64,000 nt of DNA. It comes from ENR-C587 sp942493235 (lineage in GTDB: Bacteria > Bacteroidota > Ignavibacteria > Kapaibacteriales > UBA2268). Made by a program: the position numbers and the translations under genes. Below the pieces are notes generated by a model. That model was not told the origin of the DNA, ran no database searches, and saw only the letters and a program-made list of their open reading frames with translations. The stretch is taken from contig OW818676.1 of assembly GCA_942493235.1 (NCBI GenBank), positions 1,054,001-1,118,000 of the forward strand, read 5' to 3'. How positions within the stretch are numbered: the first letter of the stretch is position 1; every line of letters starts with the position of its first letter. Positions 17,852-26,745 of this stretch are shown here, in pieces.

Positions 17852-17880
17852 TTTAGTAAATATCAAATATATTTACTAAA
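17852..17880. promoter_or_regulatory. Perfect 12-bp inverted repeat between divergent genes
   Basis: TTTAGTAAATAT and ATATTTACTAAA are perfectly complementary and separated by CAAAT. The site lies 84 bases before the pseudokinase-like gene and 165 before the EF-G-like gene, which are transcribed away from each other. It could be an operator for a dimeric regulator. No regulator gene is adjacent. Confidence 0.4.
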
Positions 17881-17963
17881 TTGCAGAAATTTTCGAGATG
17901 CTTATAATTGATACAAAATTTAAATTGTTTAATGCTTAATACAGATAATAATATAGTTATAAT

Positions 17964-19292
17964 ATGAGTGAAGTAGCTAAAATAGAAGATGATTATGAAT
18001 TTGAGAATTCTGAAGAAAACTATATCAGACATCTTGAAATGTCCGTTGAATTGCTAAAAAGGGAAATTGAGCATCTACGCAGCAAAGAAAAGCCTGCCAA
18101 CAAAAAGAATAAATCAAAAAAAAATGAGGCTCAAGCACCGGTTAATAATTTTCTTAATTGTAATAATATACAAGAGATTATGAAGCTTTTTATCGATACA
18201 ATTCTTAAGCAATACCCGATTTCCGAGACTGATTTATATTTATTCGATACCTTTAGAAAATTATATTCGGCGGCAGACAGTTCAGCCTCCGACGCATTAA
18301 ATAAATATAAAAATAATTTTGAAGAAAATGGTATTATTGATTGGGTATGCTCCAAATCATCTGCATCAGCAGTGCCGAATTTTGATGATTTATCTGGTGA
18401 ATCAACTAATACTTCGTTTTTATTAATTCCTTTAGTATTAAGAGATTTAGCTATTGGAGTGATTATAGCAGGTACTTCGAAATTGCCAACTGATTTTAGC
18501 GAACTTGAATTAAAATTTTTGTTTGAACAGGCTGTTCCGGCAACTGTTGCTGTTGATAATTTAATCAGTAAAGAAGAAATTGTCAATATGAATCGTAAGC
18601 TTAGCTCTATCAATAAGCAGATGATTGAGTCCTCTAAAATGGCTTCATTTGGCGAAATTGCAAGCTCCATAAGCGGTGAAATAAGTAATTCTATCAAGAT
18701 TATACAAGCAAACATCGACCTAATTGAAAGCGGGGTAGGTTCTCCCGAGAATAGATTCAAAATAATTAAGCAGCAGATAGAATCAATCAATGTGATTAAT
18801 AAAAGACTTATAAATTTATCTTCTACCAGTACTGAGTCTAAAGGCAGTTCTGTAAATTTAATTTCAGTGATTGATGATATTTTGCTATTTTCGAATACAC
18901 AATTTCAAAGAGACGGAATTATTTTACAAAAAGAAATCGAAGAGGGTGAATTCAAAATATTTGGCTCTAAAGCTCAATTAGAGCAGGCAATTCTGAATAT
19001 CCTCTTATTCTCAAGAGATAATCTGGACGAAGGCGGGAAAATTAAAATCGGTCTATACAGAAGTCGTGCCGAAAAATTAAATTTGATAATTAGTGATTCC
19101 AGCATTGGGCTTAGCCCCGATGAATTAAAAGATGTTTTTGAGCCCTTAGTTTCAGATCAAAATAAATCAAGAACCGGCCTATATCTGGCTAAAAATATTA
19201 TCAGCCAGCATAAAGGCAAAATTGAAATTATATCGGAATTAAGAAAAGGCATTACATATAAAATTTCTTTACCAAAGTATAATAACAAATAA
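17964..19292 (+). CDS. Histidine-kinase-like protein with GAF-like region, probably catalytically dead
   Basis: This is a 442-residue cytoplasmic protein with no membrane segment. It has an N-terminal coiled coil (about 17-45) and a Lys-rich linker. A GAF-like region follows (about 65-200), then a dimerisation helix pair and a HATPase-like domain (about 295-438). Key kinase residues are missing. The phospho-acceptor position in SISGEISNS has Gly238 where His is expected. The N-box Asn that binds magnesium is Phe349. The G1 box reads DSSIG instead of DxGxG. The G2 box has Arg403 and Tyr407 in place of Gly. VFEPL (391-395) is kept. It probably acts as a signalling scaffold or ligand sensor. It is 11 bp upstream of the next gene and likely cotranscribed with it. 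Confidence 0.75.
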   Translation: MSEVAKIEDDYEFENSEENYIRHLEMSVELLKREIEHLRSKEKPANKKNKSKKNEAQAPVNNFLNCNNIQEIMKLFIDTILKQYPISETDLYLFDTFRKLYSAADSSASDALNKYKNNFEENGIIDWVCSKSSASAVPNFDDLSGESTNTSFLLIPLVLRDLAIGVIIAGTSKLPTDFSELELKFLFEQAVPATVAVDNLISKEEIVNMNRKLSSINKQMIESSKMASFGEIASSISGEISNSIKIIQANIDLIESGVGSPENRFKIIKQQIESINVINKRLINLSSTSTESKGSSVNLISVIDDILLFSNTQFQRDGIILQKEIEEGEFKIFGSKAQLEQAILNILLFSRDNLDEGGKIKIGLYRSRAEKLNLIISDSSIGLSPDELKDVFEPLVSDQNKSRTGLYLAKNIISQHKGKIEIISELRKGITYKISLPKYNNK

Positions 19293-19303
19293 TTGCAAGC
19301 ACT

Positions 19304-20830
19304 ATGAGAAAATATATTTTATCTGTTTTTATATTTTTTATGTTTGTCAACTTGGTATATAGCCAAGGAGTTACAATCAATAAATTGGAAATCAATCCTT
19401 TAAATAGGGCTTTGATATATTTATCGGCTCAGCCCGATGGATTTTCTACATCTCTTGATATTCAGAAAACCGAAGTAATTATTAGCATCAGGGATGCAAA
19501 AAGCTCTTTAACAACGCCTATTAGTTCTAACGGTATTATTAATTCTCTCGGTGTAGTTAAAAATGCTAATCAAGTATCTATAAACGCAAAACTAACGGAC
19601 AAACGTGGCTATAGTGCAATTTATCTTCCCATGAGCAAATCAATAATGCTTGAGGTATTTGATTGGGCAAAATTGACTCAATCCGAAGATAACTATCGCA
19701 GCGGTATGCTCGCATTAGAAGATGGGATAATAAGTGCAGCCAAAGATTATTTTCAGAAAGCAGCAAATAAAGAAAATCCCAATGCTTCGGCTTTGCTCGG
19801 TGTTATTCTGTTAAGAGAAGGGAAAGTTGAACAGGCTCATAGAGCATTGATGACCGCTGTTGACAATAAAACTAATATTGCAGATGCATATTCGGCGCTA
19901 TCTCAAATTTACAATATGAAAGCCGATGCTCAAAAGTCAGTTTACTACAAAGCTACATTTACTAAAATGACAGGTTTGGCTAATTATCAACAATTGGAAA
20001 TGGGAAGTCTAAAATTAGACAGTTTGTCCGCTTCAGATTCGCTCTCATTTTTAAATAATTGGGCACAAACCGGAGATAATCAAACTATAGATTCAAATAA
20101 TTCAGATACTAATGTTCAAGATACTAATAAATCGAAAGTGGCTGTCGCTCCACCTGAAACTAATGAAGGGATACTGCCCCAATGGCTGTCTCCTACAGTA
20201 TTCTACATAATATTCGGTACCTTACTTATTTTACTTATGTTGATTTCTTCTTTCTTTAAATGGAGAAAACGACAGATAGAAATTATAAACTCTCAGGCTA
20301 ATACACAGCAAAAAAAATCAAAATTCAGTAAAGATTTGAAACAAGCCGAGAAACAGCTCTCTGTGCCGACTAAAGCAGCCAATACATATAAGCAAAATGA
20401 AAATCGTACTGATAGTAATATGGACAGATATAAACCTCAAAGCAATGGTCCTGAAAAAGACCTTAAAGTAGAGAAAAAAGAAGAAGATAATAAAGTACGT
20501 GATTTAGCTCGCCATATCCTTGAAAGTAAATCATTTAAAACTGAAAAAGAAGAGCTTGAACGTAGCGGTAAAAAGTCCGGTTATTCAAAATCTCCTAAAT
20601 TAGAATTAGCTCTGCACATGCATCAAGAGCAAATGAAGCAGAAAAATAAAAATATATCGCAACTGAAAAACAACGAAATACCGGCTGACGAAAATCAATT
20701 AGATGATATAGCTAAAAAGCTTGGTATTGAGAAAGCAAGTCTCAGCACTAAAAAGAATTTAAGCAATCTGGAAGAAGATAAAGACAAATTAGACGGTCTG
20801 GCAAGTAAATTCAAGGCAACTAAGAAGTAA
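19304..20830 (+). CDS. TPR-containing membrane protein of unknown function
   Basis: I do not recognise a named family. The 508-residue protein has a signal peptide (1-20), a beta-rich domain (about 22-122) that recalls AMIN-type envelope domains, TPR-like helices (about 128-225: GMLALEDGIISAAKDYFQKA and ALLGVILLREGKVEQAHRAL), a Ser/Asn linker, one membrane segment (297-318) and a long charged cytoplasmic tail (320-508) rich in Lys and Glu. Topology would place the TPRs outside the inner membrane and the tail inside. It follows the kinase-like gene by 11 bp, so the tail could be that protein's partner. Confidence 0.6.
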   Translation: MRKYILSVFIFFMFVNLVYSQGVTINKLEINPLNRALIYLSAQPDGFSTSLDIQKTEVIISIRDAKSSLTTPISSNGIINSLGVVKNANQVSINAKLTDKRGYSAIYLPMSKSIMLEVFDWAKLTQSEDNYRSGMLALEDGIISAAKDYFQKAANKENPNASALLGVILLREGKVEQAHRALMTAVDNKTNIADAYSALSQIYNMKADAQKSVYYKATFTKMTGLANYQQLEMGSLKLDSLSASDSLSFLNNWAQTGDNQTIDSNNSDTNVQDTNKSKVAVAPPETNEGILPQWLSPTVFYIIFGTLLILLMLISSFFKWRKRQIEIINSQANTQQKKSKFSKDLKQAEKQLSVPTKAANTYKQNENRTDSNMDRYKPQSNGPEKDLKVEKKEEDNKVRDLARHILESKSFKTEKEELERSGKKSGYSKSPKLELALHMHQEQMKQKNKNISQLKNNEIPADENQLDDIAKKLGIEKASLSTKKNLSNLEEDKDKLDGLASKFKATKK

Positions 20831-20845
20831 TATTATTTTCTTTGC

Positions 20846-20887
20846 TGCTATATAAAATCCTGTTGTATAGCACCAGTTTGAATGGTG
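20846..20887 (+). other. Two adjacent hairpins after the TPR gene
   Basis: TGCTATA pairs with TATAGCA across a 13-nt loop, and CACCA pairs with TGGTG immediately after it. They begin 16 bases after the stop. No T-run follows, so they may be a weak terminator or repeat. Confidence 0.35.
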
Positions 20888-21048
20888 AAAGACCTGATTT
20901 TGTCAAGTTTTGCAATTGTCTGTATTTATGACCGATAATCACCAATTATATTCTAATATGATAATATTTTAAAATATTTATCAAGTTTTAACAACTTTTC
21001 TTGGATTAAAACGTATATATAATCGTATGAAAATTTAAAAAAGAATGT

Positions 21049-21552
21049 ATGAAAAAAAGTATAAAAATATTTTCACTATTTATTATGTTACTATGTGCCA
21101 TATATTCTAACGTATTAACTCAATCCCATCAATATTTGAAATCTAATCTTCCTTTAGTTCAGGCTAATCAAACTATTTTCGACAATATGAAGTCGATTCT
21201 GGCTAATAATGGCACAGAATTTGATAAAATGGAAAGGAAGGTAAATTTTGGCAAGAAGACGAAAAAAATTGAAGCTGACTCAAACGAGGCAAAGAATTTA
21301 GTTAAAGTTTGGGAAAACAGCAGTAATGATGTAGTAATAAGTTTGAAATTAAAAGAGCCTAACCAACGCATAAAAATTTCCGTATGGAATATGCTCGGCA
21401 AAAATGTAATTGACGACTTTGACGGAGAGTATAAGAATCTTGAATCCGAACACATCATTAAAAATTCGAATAACTTGCCCAAAGGAGTTTACCTGATAAT
21501 TGTTCAAGGCGAAAAAGTCAGATTAGACTCGAAATTTATAATATCAAGGTAA
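21049..21552 (+). CDS. Very small secreted protein made mostly of a T9SS sorting-like domain
   Basis: This 167-residue protein has a signal peptide (about 1-25), a short charged stretch, and from about residue 80 a domain resembling a type A T9SS C-terminal sorting domain. That domain contains VVISLKLKEPNQRIKISVWN, MLGKNVI, and LPKGVYLIIVQGEKVRLDSK ending in FIISR. Almost nothing remains to serve as cargo, which is unusual because such tails normally follow large passenger domains. It ends 5 bp before a PorV/PorQ-like gene, so the two are probably cotranscribed. Confidence 0.7.
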   Translation: MKKSIKIFSLFIMLLCAIYSNVLTQSHQYLKSNLPLVQANQTIFDNMKSILANNGTEFDKMERKVNFGKKTKKIEADSNEAKNLVKVWENSSNDVVISLKLKEPNQRIKISVWNMLGKNVIDDFDGEYKNLESEHIIKNSNNLPKGVYLIIVQGEKVRLDSKFIISR

Positions 21553-21557
21553 ATAAT

Positions 21558-22628
21558 ATGTTAAATAATTCAAATCATATAGTCAGAAGAGTGGTAAATC
21601 TGAGATTATTCGCATTTCTGTTGATTATATTTTTTGGATTAAACAATAGGGCATTTAGCCAATCTATTGGTGGTGGATATACTGATTCGTATATGCTCAG
21701 AGATGTAGGAGCCAGAGCCATTGGTCTGGGAGGAGCTTATACTGCAATATCCAATGACCCATCGACTCTATATTATAATCCAGCCGGATTATCCGACCTG
21801 ACAGATGCACCTGTGATTAATTCGATGTTTTCAATTTTAGATAATATGCGTACTCACTCGGTATTATGCTGGGGGCAAACTGTTACAGATAATATAGGAG
21901 TCGGTTTCGGCATTAACAGTTTCACATCGGGTTCATTTATCGCCAGAGATATAAAAGGAACACATATTAAGCATGTTTCAGCATTGGACTATTCGCTAAC
22001 TGCCGGAGTATCATACTCGATGGAGTTTGCATCGATGGGAATGGCTGTAAAATATATGTCAAATACACTTCAGGGAACCGGCACCAATTCCAATGGAATA
22101 GCAATTGATTTCGGTTCAAAATTCAATATATTGGATTTGTTTAGTTTTGGTTTGGCTATTCAAAATGTAGGCGGGTATTCACACTGGAATACTGCTGTCG
22201 GTGAAAGTAATTATCTGCCTTTTACTATTCGATCGGGTATAGCAATGGAGTTTGCACTTAATGAAAACGAATATCAGACTCGCTCTACAGTAACCGGAGA
22301 GGAAGAGACTTTGTCTCTGCCGGCTACCAGATACATTATTTTAGATTTAGATACAAAGTTTACCCAATATGAGAATACTCCTACAATAACATTCGGAGTA
22401 GAAATAATTCCGCATGAAATTATTGGTTTCAGAGGCGGTATAGCTCTATGGGGCAATGATTATGGACAAAATAAATTATTCCCGATGACAGTATGGGGAG
22501 CAGGAGTATCACTTCGTCCGGAAATACCGGACCTACCATTCTTTACACACATAGACTATTCAGTCGGAGCTGACTATTTATCCCAAAGCAAAGTAGCTCA
22601 TCATTTATCGGTTTACCTTGAGTTTTAA
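21558..22628 (+). CDS. PorV/PorQ-family outer-membrane beta-barrel protein
   Basis: This is a 356-residue protein with a signal peptide ending near AFSQ. The N-terminal block MLRDVGARAIGLGGAYTAIS, followed by NDPSTLYYNPAGLSDL, is the signature shared by PorV/PorQ and FadL-like barrels of T9SS bacteria. Alternating hydrophobic strands continue to a C-terminal VYLEF. PorV-type proteins shuttle T9SS substrates between the translocon and the sortase complex; PorQ-type ones belong to the attachment complex. Which of these this is cannot be told by eye. Its position behind a gene whose product is nearly all sorting domain supports a T9SS link. Confidence 0.8.
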   Translation: MLNNSNHIVRRVVNLRLFAFLLIIFFGLNNRAFSQSIGGGYTDSYMLRDVGARAIGLGGAYTAISNDPSTLYYNPAGLSDLTDAPVINSMFSILDNMRTHSVLCWGQTVTDNIGVGFGINSFTSGSFIARDIKGTHIKHVSALDYSLTAGVSYSMEFASMGMAVKYMSNTLQGTGTNSNGIAIDFGSKFNILDLFSFGLAIQNVGGYSHWNTAVGESNYLPFTIRSGIAMEFALNENEYQTRSTVTGEEETLSLPATRYIILDLDTKFTQYENTPTITFGVEIIPHEIIGFRGGIALWGNDYGQNKLFPMTVWGAGVSLRPEIPDLPFFTHIDYSVGADYLSQSKVAHHLSVYLEF

Positions 22629-22799
22629 AATAAAACTTGCCAATAACGTCTCTAAGTTTGATTTGAAAATTATTTATTATAATAATTAATAAAATATTTT
22701 CAAAGGGTATTAGTTACGAAAGTACATAAAATATAAGCATTTGATAAGCACAAAGGATATTTACTAAAGAAATGCAATTAATAACAAGGCAAATATATC

Positions 22800-22830
22800 T
22801 TGGAAAGTTAAAAAACTTGAGATATTTTTG
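22800..22830 (+). promoter_or_regulatory. Bacteroidetes-type promoter for plsY-gpsA
   Basis: TTG (22800-22802) and TATTTTTG (22823-22830) are separated by 20 bases and match the -33 TTG / -7 TAnnTTTG consensus. The predicted start of transcription is about 36 bases before the plsY ATG. Confidence 0.65.
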
Positions 22831-22872
22831 TTATTCGATGATTTGGGATATGTATTAATATTGTGAGATATA

Positions 22873-23562
22873 ATGGAAGAGACATTTAAAATTGTAGCTG
22901 TTATAGTATTAAGCTATATATTGGGTTCATTCCCTACAGCGATTATAATTAGCAAGAAATTCTTTGGATTTGACATCCGAGAAAAGGGTAGTGGCAACAT
23001 GGGAGCCACGAACGCCTTTAGAATACTCGGCTGGAAATGGGGACTTGCTGTTCAGTTAATTGATACTTTAAAAGGTATATTAGCTGTTGTATTAGTAGCA
23101 AACACTATCGGTAATGGAATAGATTTAGGTAGTCACACTTGGTTTCAAGACATAACATTAGTTCGATTAATAGCCGGAGTCAGTGCGGTTGCAGGTCATA
23201 TTTGGTCTGTATTCGTTAATTTTAAGGGTGGTAAAGGAATCAGTACAGCTGCCGGAATGCTAATCGGTATAGCTCCGATTGATGTCAGTATAGCCGTTGG
23301 AATATTTATTTTGGCATTAATATTTTCAGGATATGTATCTTTAGGTTCTATTATGGGTGCAGTTGCTTTGCCTTCATCAATTGCCTTTAGATATAATATT
23401 TTGCACGATACTATACCCGGATATAATGTGATGATAGTGTTCTCTCTATTATTAAGTACATTACTGATTTATACTCATAGAAAAAATATTGGCAGACTTT
23501 TAAAGGGTACTGAAAGTAAATTTGCCAAATTACAATTAATTAGATTTTCTAAGAAAAAGTAA
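22873..23562 (+). CDS. plsY: Acyl-phosphate:glycerol-3-phosphate acyltransferase
   Basis: PlsY transfers an acyl group from acyl-phosphate to glycerol-3-phosphate, the first acylation in bacterial phospholipid synthesis. The 229-residue inner-membrane protein keeps its three conserved loops: GSFPTAII, then REKGSGNMGATNAFR, and VNFKGGKGISTAAG, plus several membrane helices and a basic C-terminus. It is followed by gpsA after 17 bp, pairing the enzyme with the maker of its substrate. The length is a little above the common ~200 residues because of an insertion near residues 75-95. Confidence 0.95.
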   Translation: MEETFKIVAVIVLSYILGSFPTAIIISKKFFGFDIREKGSGNMGATNAFRILGWKWGLAVQLIDTLKGILAVVLVANTIGNGIDLGSHTWFQDITLVRLIAGVSAVAGHIWSVFVNFKGGKGISTAAGMLIGIAPIDVSIAVGIFILALIFSGYVSLGSIMGAVALPSSIAFRYNILHDTIPGYNVMIVFSLLLSTLLIYTHRKNIGRLLKGTESKFAKLQLIRFSKKK

Positions 23563-23579
23563 TTTTAAGGACCTATAAA

Positions 23580-24575
23580 TTGAAAATTGGAATTATTGGT
23601 GCCGGCGGATGGGGAACGGCGATAAGCAATATATTTACACAGAACGGGCATAGCTCCGTTCTGTGGTCTTATGAAAAAGAAACTGCAGACGATATAAATA
23701 TCAATAGAAAAAACTCGACTTTCCTACCTAATATAACTATCAGTGAAAATGTATCGGCAACTACAGATATGGAAGAGTTATCTGATTCGGACTATATAGT
23801 TATTGCTACTCCTACTCAGTTCATTCGTGGGGCTATAAGTGGTCAAAAAGCTCTATTTGAAGGTAAGAAAGTAATTAACTTGGCAAAAGGAATCGAAAGA
23901 AACACATTGCTAAGAGTTTCTCAGATATTAGAATCGGAAATCGGTTTAGACCCAGACAACTACGTAGTATTAACCGGTCCCAGCCATGCAGAGGAAGTAG
24001 TTAAATTTACTCCTACTACAATTGTGGCAGCTTCAAATAATCATCAATTAGCAATTGATGTCCAGAAAGCATTTTCAACCGAAAGCTTTAGAATTTACAG
24101 CTCTGTCGATGTGATTGGTTGCGAACTGGGCGGAGCACTTAAAAATGTAATTGCTCTCGCTGCCGGTGTAATAGACGGTTTGAAATTAGGGGATAATACT
24201 AAAGCTGCTTTAATCACTCGCGGGCTTGCCGAAATGGCTCGTCTCGGGGTTACTCTCGGGGCTATGCAGATGACATTTTTCGGACTCTCCGGTCTGGGCG
24301 ATTTATATGTAACCTGTGCCAGCAAGCTCAGCCGTAACCGCTGGGTAGGCGAGCAAATTGGCAAGGGCAGAAAGCTTAACGATATTATCGGCGAAATGAA
24401 AATGGTAGCCGAGGGCGTTCAGACTTGTAGCTCTGCATATATGCTTACTCAAAAGCATGATGTTGAAATGCCTATTATACAAAATATGTATAAAGTATTA
24501 TTTGAAGATTTAGACCTTAACGAAGGTGTCAGGAATTTGATGACTCGGAAATCAAATCAAGAATGGTGGGGATAA
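23580..24575 (+). CDS. gpsA: NAD(P)H-dependent glycerol-3-phosphate dehydrogenase
   Basis: GpsA reduces dihydroxyacetone phosphate to glycerol-3-phosphate for phospholipid synthesis. The 331-residue protein has the nucleotide-binding motif IGAGGWGTAI (6-15), the loop ATPTQFIRG, the substrate block NLAKGIERNTL, the catalytic-Lys segment GALKNVIALAAGVIDGLKLG, and the signature GLSGLGDLYVTC and SRNRWVGEQIGKG. The start codon is TTG, with AAGGA eight bases upstream. It follows plsY in the same direction and shares its promoter. Confidence 0.96.
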   Translation: MKIGIIGAGGWGTAISNIFTQNGHSSVLWSYEKETADDININRKNSTFLPNITISENVSATTDMEELSDSDYIVIATPTQFIRGAISGQKALFEGKKVINLAKGIERNTLLRVSQILESEIGLDPDNYVVLTGPSHAEEVVKFTPTTIVAASNNHQLAIDVQKAFSTESFRIYSSVDVIGCELGGALKNVIALAAGVIDGLKLGDNTKAALITRGLAEMARLGVTLGAMQMTFFGLSGLGDLYVTCASKLSRNRWVGEQIGKGRKLNDIIGEMKMVAEGVQTCSSAYMLTQKHDVEMPIIQNMYKVLFEDLDLNEGVRNLMTRKSNQEWWG

Positions 24576-24616
24576 TTCCTTACTATTATTTTATAAAAAT
24601 ATATTTTCTGATTGAC

Positions 24617-24638
24617 CACACAGCACGAGTGTGGTTAG
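24617..24638 (+). repeat. Hairpin after gpsA
   Basis: ACCACAC and GTGTGGT form a 7-bp stem around AGCACGA. No T-run follows. It may end the plsY-gpsA transcript weakly or belong to the small-hairpin repeats. A CACGCT-GA-AGCTTG variant lies near 24792. Confidence 0.4.
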
Positions 24639-24859
24639 TATTATAAAGACGTATGATAGTTAATCTTGAAAATTGAGGGTATAATATCATTTCCTACTTA
24701 TAATGAGACATTTGGCATAAACACATGACTTTAAAAATCTGTGTAAAAACCATAAGATTAGTGATTATAATATCTCACAATGCTTGTATCCTCACGCTGA
24801 AGCTTGGAGTTGAATAGATGGGTACTGATAATTGAAACAGCTATTAAGTACATATCAAG

Positions 24860-24990
24860 AAGCTATCTAAAAAGTTGTCATTCTGAACAAAGTGAAGAAT
24901 CCAGATAAAGCTAAATGTTGATAATTCTTGATTCTTCGTTACACTCAGAATGACGATTTGGCTATATTATTACTTTTTAGACAAATTCTT
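24860..24990 (-). repeat. MITE-like ~130-bp palindromic repeat, copy 5 (inverted)
   Basis: This copy is in the opposite orientation: GGATAAAGCTAAAT-type core (here AGATAAAGCTAAATGTTG) and GATTCTTCGTTACACTCAG, with ends AGCTATCTAAAAAGTTGTC and TACTTTTTAGACAAATTC. The rest of 24576-25196 holds only a few degenerate small hairpins. Confidence 0.75.
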
Positions 24991-25196
24991 GTATAATTTT
25001 GTACATGAATTTTTTCGAGCATTGCAAAAATCTAAACTTATGTATTTACACAGGCTCTGAAGTATTGGGACAAAATGAAGTAATATTCCCAATTTTATAT
25101 AGGAAATCATGTAACATACTGTAAATAATATACTTGAATTTAAAGCCTAAAAATAAGAGAAAAATATTTTAATATATAAAAACAAAATTTAAAGAA

Positions 25197-26489
25197 ATGG
25201 CAAAGAAGCAAAAAATATCAATTCTAACTCTCGGATGCAGTAAAAACTTAGTTGATTCCGAAAGGCTTATCGCATCATTAAATGATAATTATGAATATGT
25301 GGAATATTCGGAAGATACCGAGATATTAGCTATAAATACCTGCGGATTTATTCAATCTGCTAAAGAAGAAAATGTTCAAGAGATAGTTAATGCTGCGTAT
25401 TTAAAGCAGTCCAAAGAATTAAAAAAGCTTATTGTATTCGGTTGCTTAACCGAAAGATACGGGAAAGAAATCAAATCTCAGATTAATGGTATTGATGCAA
25501 TTTTCGGAGCTAATGATTTGGAATCGGTAGTTAACTATTTGAATAAAACATCTAATAGTAAATTAAGTGTATCAAGGCATTTACTGACTCCGGAGCATTA
25601 TGCTTATCTAAAAATATCCGAAGGCTGCTCAAGGAAATGTTCATTCTGCTCTATTCCTATAATTAGAGGTAAGCATAAATCGGTTGAAATGGAAGTACTG
25701 TTAGATGAAGCGAATTATCTTGCCGAAAAAGGTGTTAAGGAATTAGTTGTAATTGCTCAGGATACTACTTTTTATGGTATGGATATTTACGGTAAACGAG
25801 AATTACCAAAGCTGTTAGAGAAGCTATCCGACTTAAAGAAATTCGAATGGATTCGCTTGATGTATGCCTATCCGACCGGTTTCCCGCTTGAAGTATTAGA
25901 CTTAATGGCAGAGCGAGATAATATATGTAAGTATTTGGATATTCCGCTACAGCATATTGCAGACGATATGCTAAAATCAATGAATAGGGTAATAGATAGA
26001 GCCGGAACAATTGAATTAGTCGAGACTATTCGTAAGAAAGTACCGGATATTACTTTAAGAAGCACATTTATAGTCGGCTATCCCGGAGAAACGAATGCAC
26101 AATTCAATGATTTATTGAGCTTTATAAAAGAATATGAATTAGAAAGAGTCGGCTGCTTCACATACTCTCCTGAGGAAGATACCGATGCTTTTAAACTAAA
26201 AGACAATGTAAAACCTAATATTAAAAATAAAAGATTAGAAGCATTAATGCTTGCTCAGCAGGAGATTTCACTAAAGAAAAATAATGCAATGCTCGGCAAA
26301 AAAGTAAAAGTATTACTTGATGACATTGATGAAGACGAGAGAGTAGTAGGCAGAACTATGGCTGATGCTCCGGAAGTTGATAACTTAGTAATTATCGAGT
26401 CATCTGAAAAAGAATTAGAGCTTGGAAATTTCTATACAGCCGAAATAATTTCTGCAGATGAATATAATTTATATGTAAATATTTTATAG
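25197..26489 (+). CDS. rimO: Ribosomal protein S12 methylthiotransferase
   Basis: RimO is a radical-SAM enzyme that adds a methylthio group to an Asp of ribosomal protein S12. The 430-residue protein has the N-terminal UPF0004 cysteines (TLGCSKNLVDSER, NTCGFI, VFGCLTERY), the radical-SAM motif CSRKCSFC, the RimO-typical block LMYAYPTGFP, and PLQHIADDMLKSMNR. A C-terminal TRAM domain covers about 365-430. RimO is separated from its paralogue MiaB by that DSER and AYPTG pattern. It stands alone between repeats. Confidence 0.95.
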   Translation: MAKKQKISILTLGCSKNLVDSERLIASLNDNYEYVEYSEDTEILAINTCGFIQSAKEENVQEIVNAAYLKQSKELKKLIVFGCLTERYGKEIKSQINGIDAIFGANDLESVVNYLNKTSNSKLSVSRHLLTPEHYAYLKISEGCSRKCSFCSIPIIRGKHKSVEMEVLLDEANYLAEKGVKELVVIAQDTTFYGMDIYGKRELPKLLEKLSDLKKFEWIRLMYAYPTGFPLEVLDLMAERDNICKYLDIPLQHIADDMLKSMNRVIDRAGTIELVETIRKKVPDITLRSTFIVGYPGETNAQFNDLLSFIKEYELERVGCFTYSPEEDTDAFKLKDNVKPNIKNKRLEALMLAQQEISLKKNNAMLGKKVKVLLDDIDEDERVVGRTMADAPEVDNLVIIESSEKELELGNFYTAEIISADEYNLYVNIL

Positions 26490-26550
26490 CTCATAATAAT
26501 TGCTAATAAAATCGGATTTATCAATATAAATCAATATTTATCTTATTTTG

Positions 26551-26586
26551 TCAATTTTATCAATTTTGTCAATTTTATCAAATTTA
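26551..26586 (+). repeat. 9-nt tandem repeat, four units
   Basis: Four consecutive units of TCAATTTT(A/G), the last diverged, lie 60 bases after the rimO stop and about 75 bases before the next promoter. The track is AT-rich and could be a slippage-prone sequence. Confidence 0.75.
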
Positions 26587-26659
26587 TCGAAAATAATTGA
26601 TAATATTTTAAAATAATATTAAATTTCAACGTTATTATTACAAGAGTGAAAAAAAACCT

Positions 26660-26689
26660 TTGGAAACTTCGCTCTTATTTATATTTTTG
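26660..26689 (+). promoter_or_regulatory. Bacteroidetes-type promoter of the DUF2795 gene
   Basis: TTG (26660-26662) and TATTTTTG (26682-26689) are separated by 19 bases, an exact fit to the TTG-N19-TAnnTTTG consensus. The predicted leader is about 50 bases. Confidence 0.7.
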
Positions 26690-26745
26690 CGGTTTGAAAA
26701 GTGTAAAATTGTAAAAACGAGTAAATAAATAAAGAAAGGAATGCT

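Noticed and set aside
18131..18790. 219-codon frame opposite the histidine-kinase-like gene
   Set aside because: Antisense shadow of a real coding frame; no family features.
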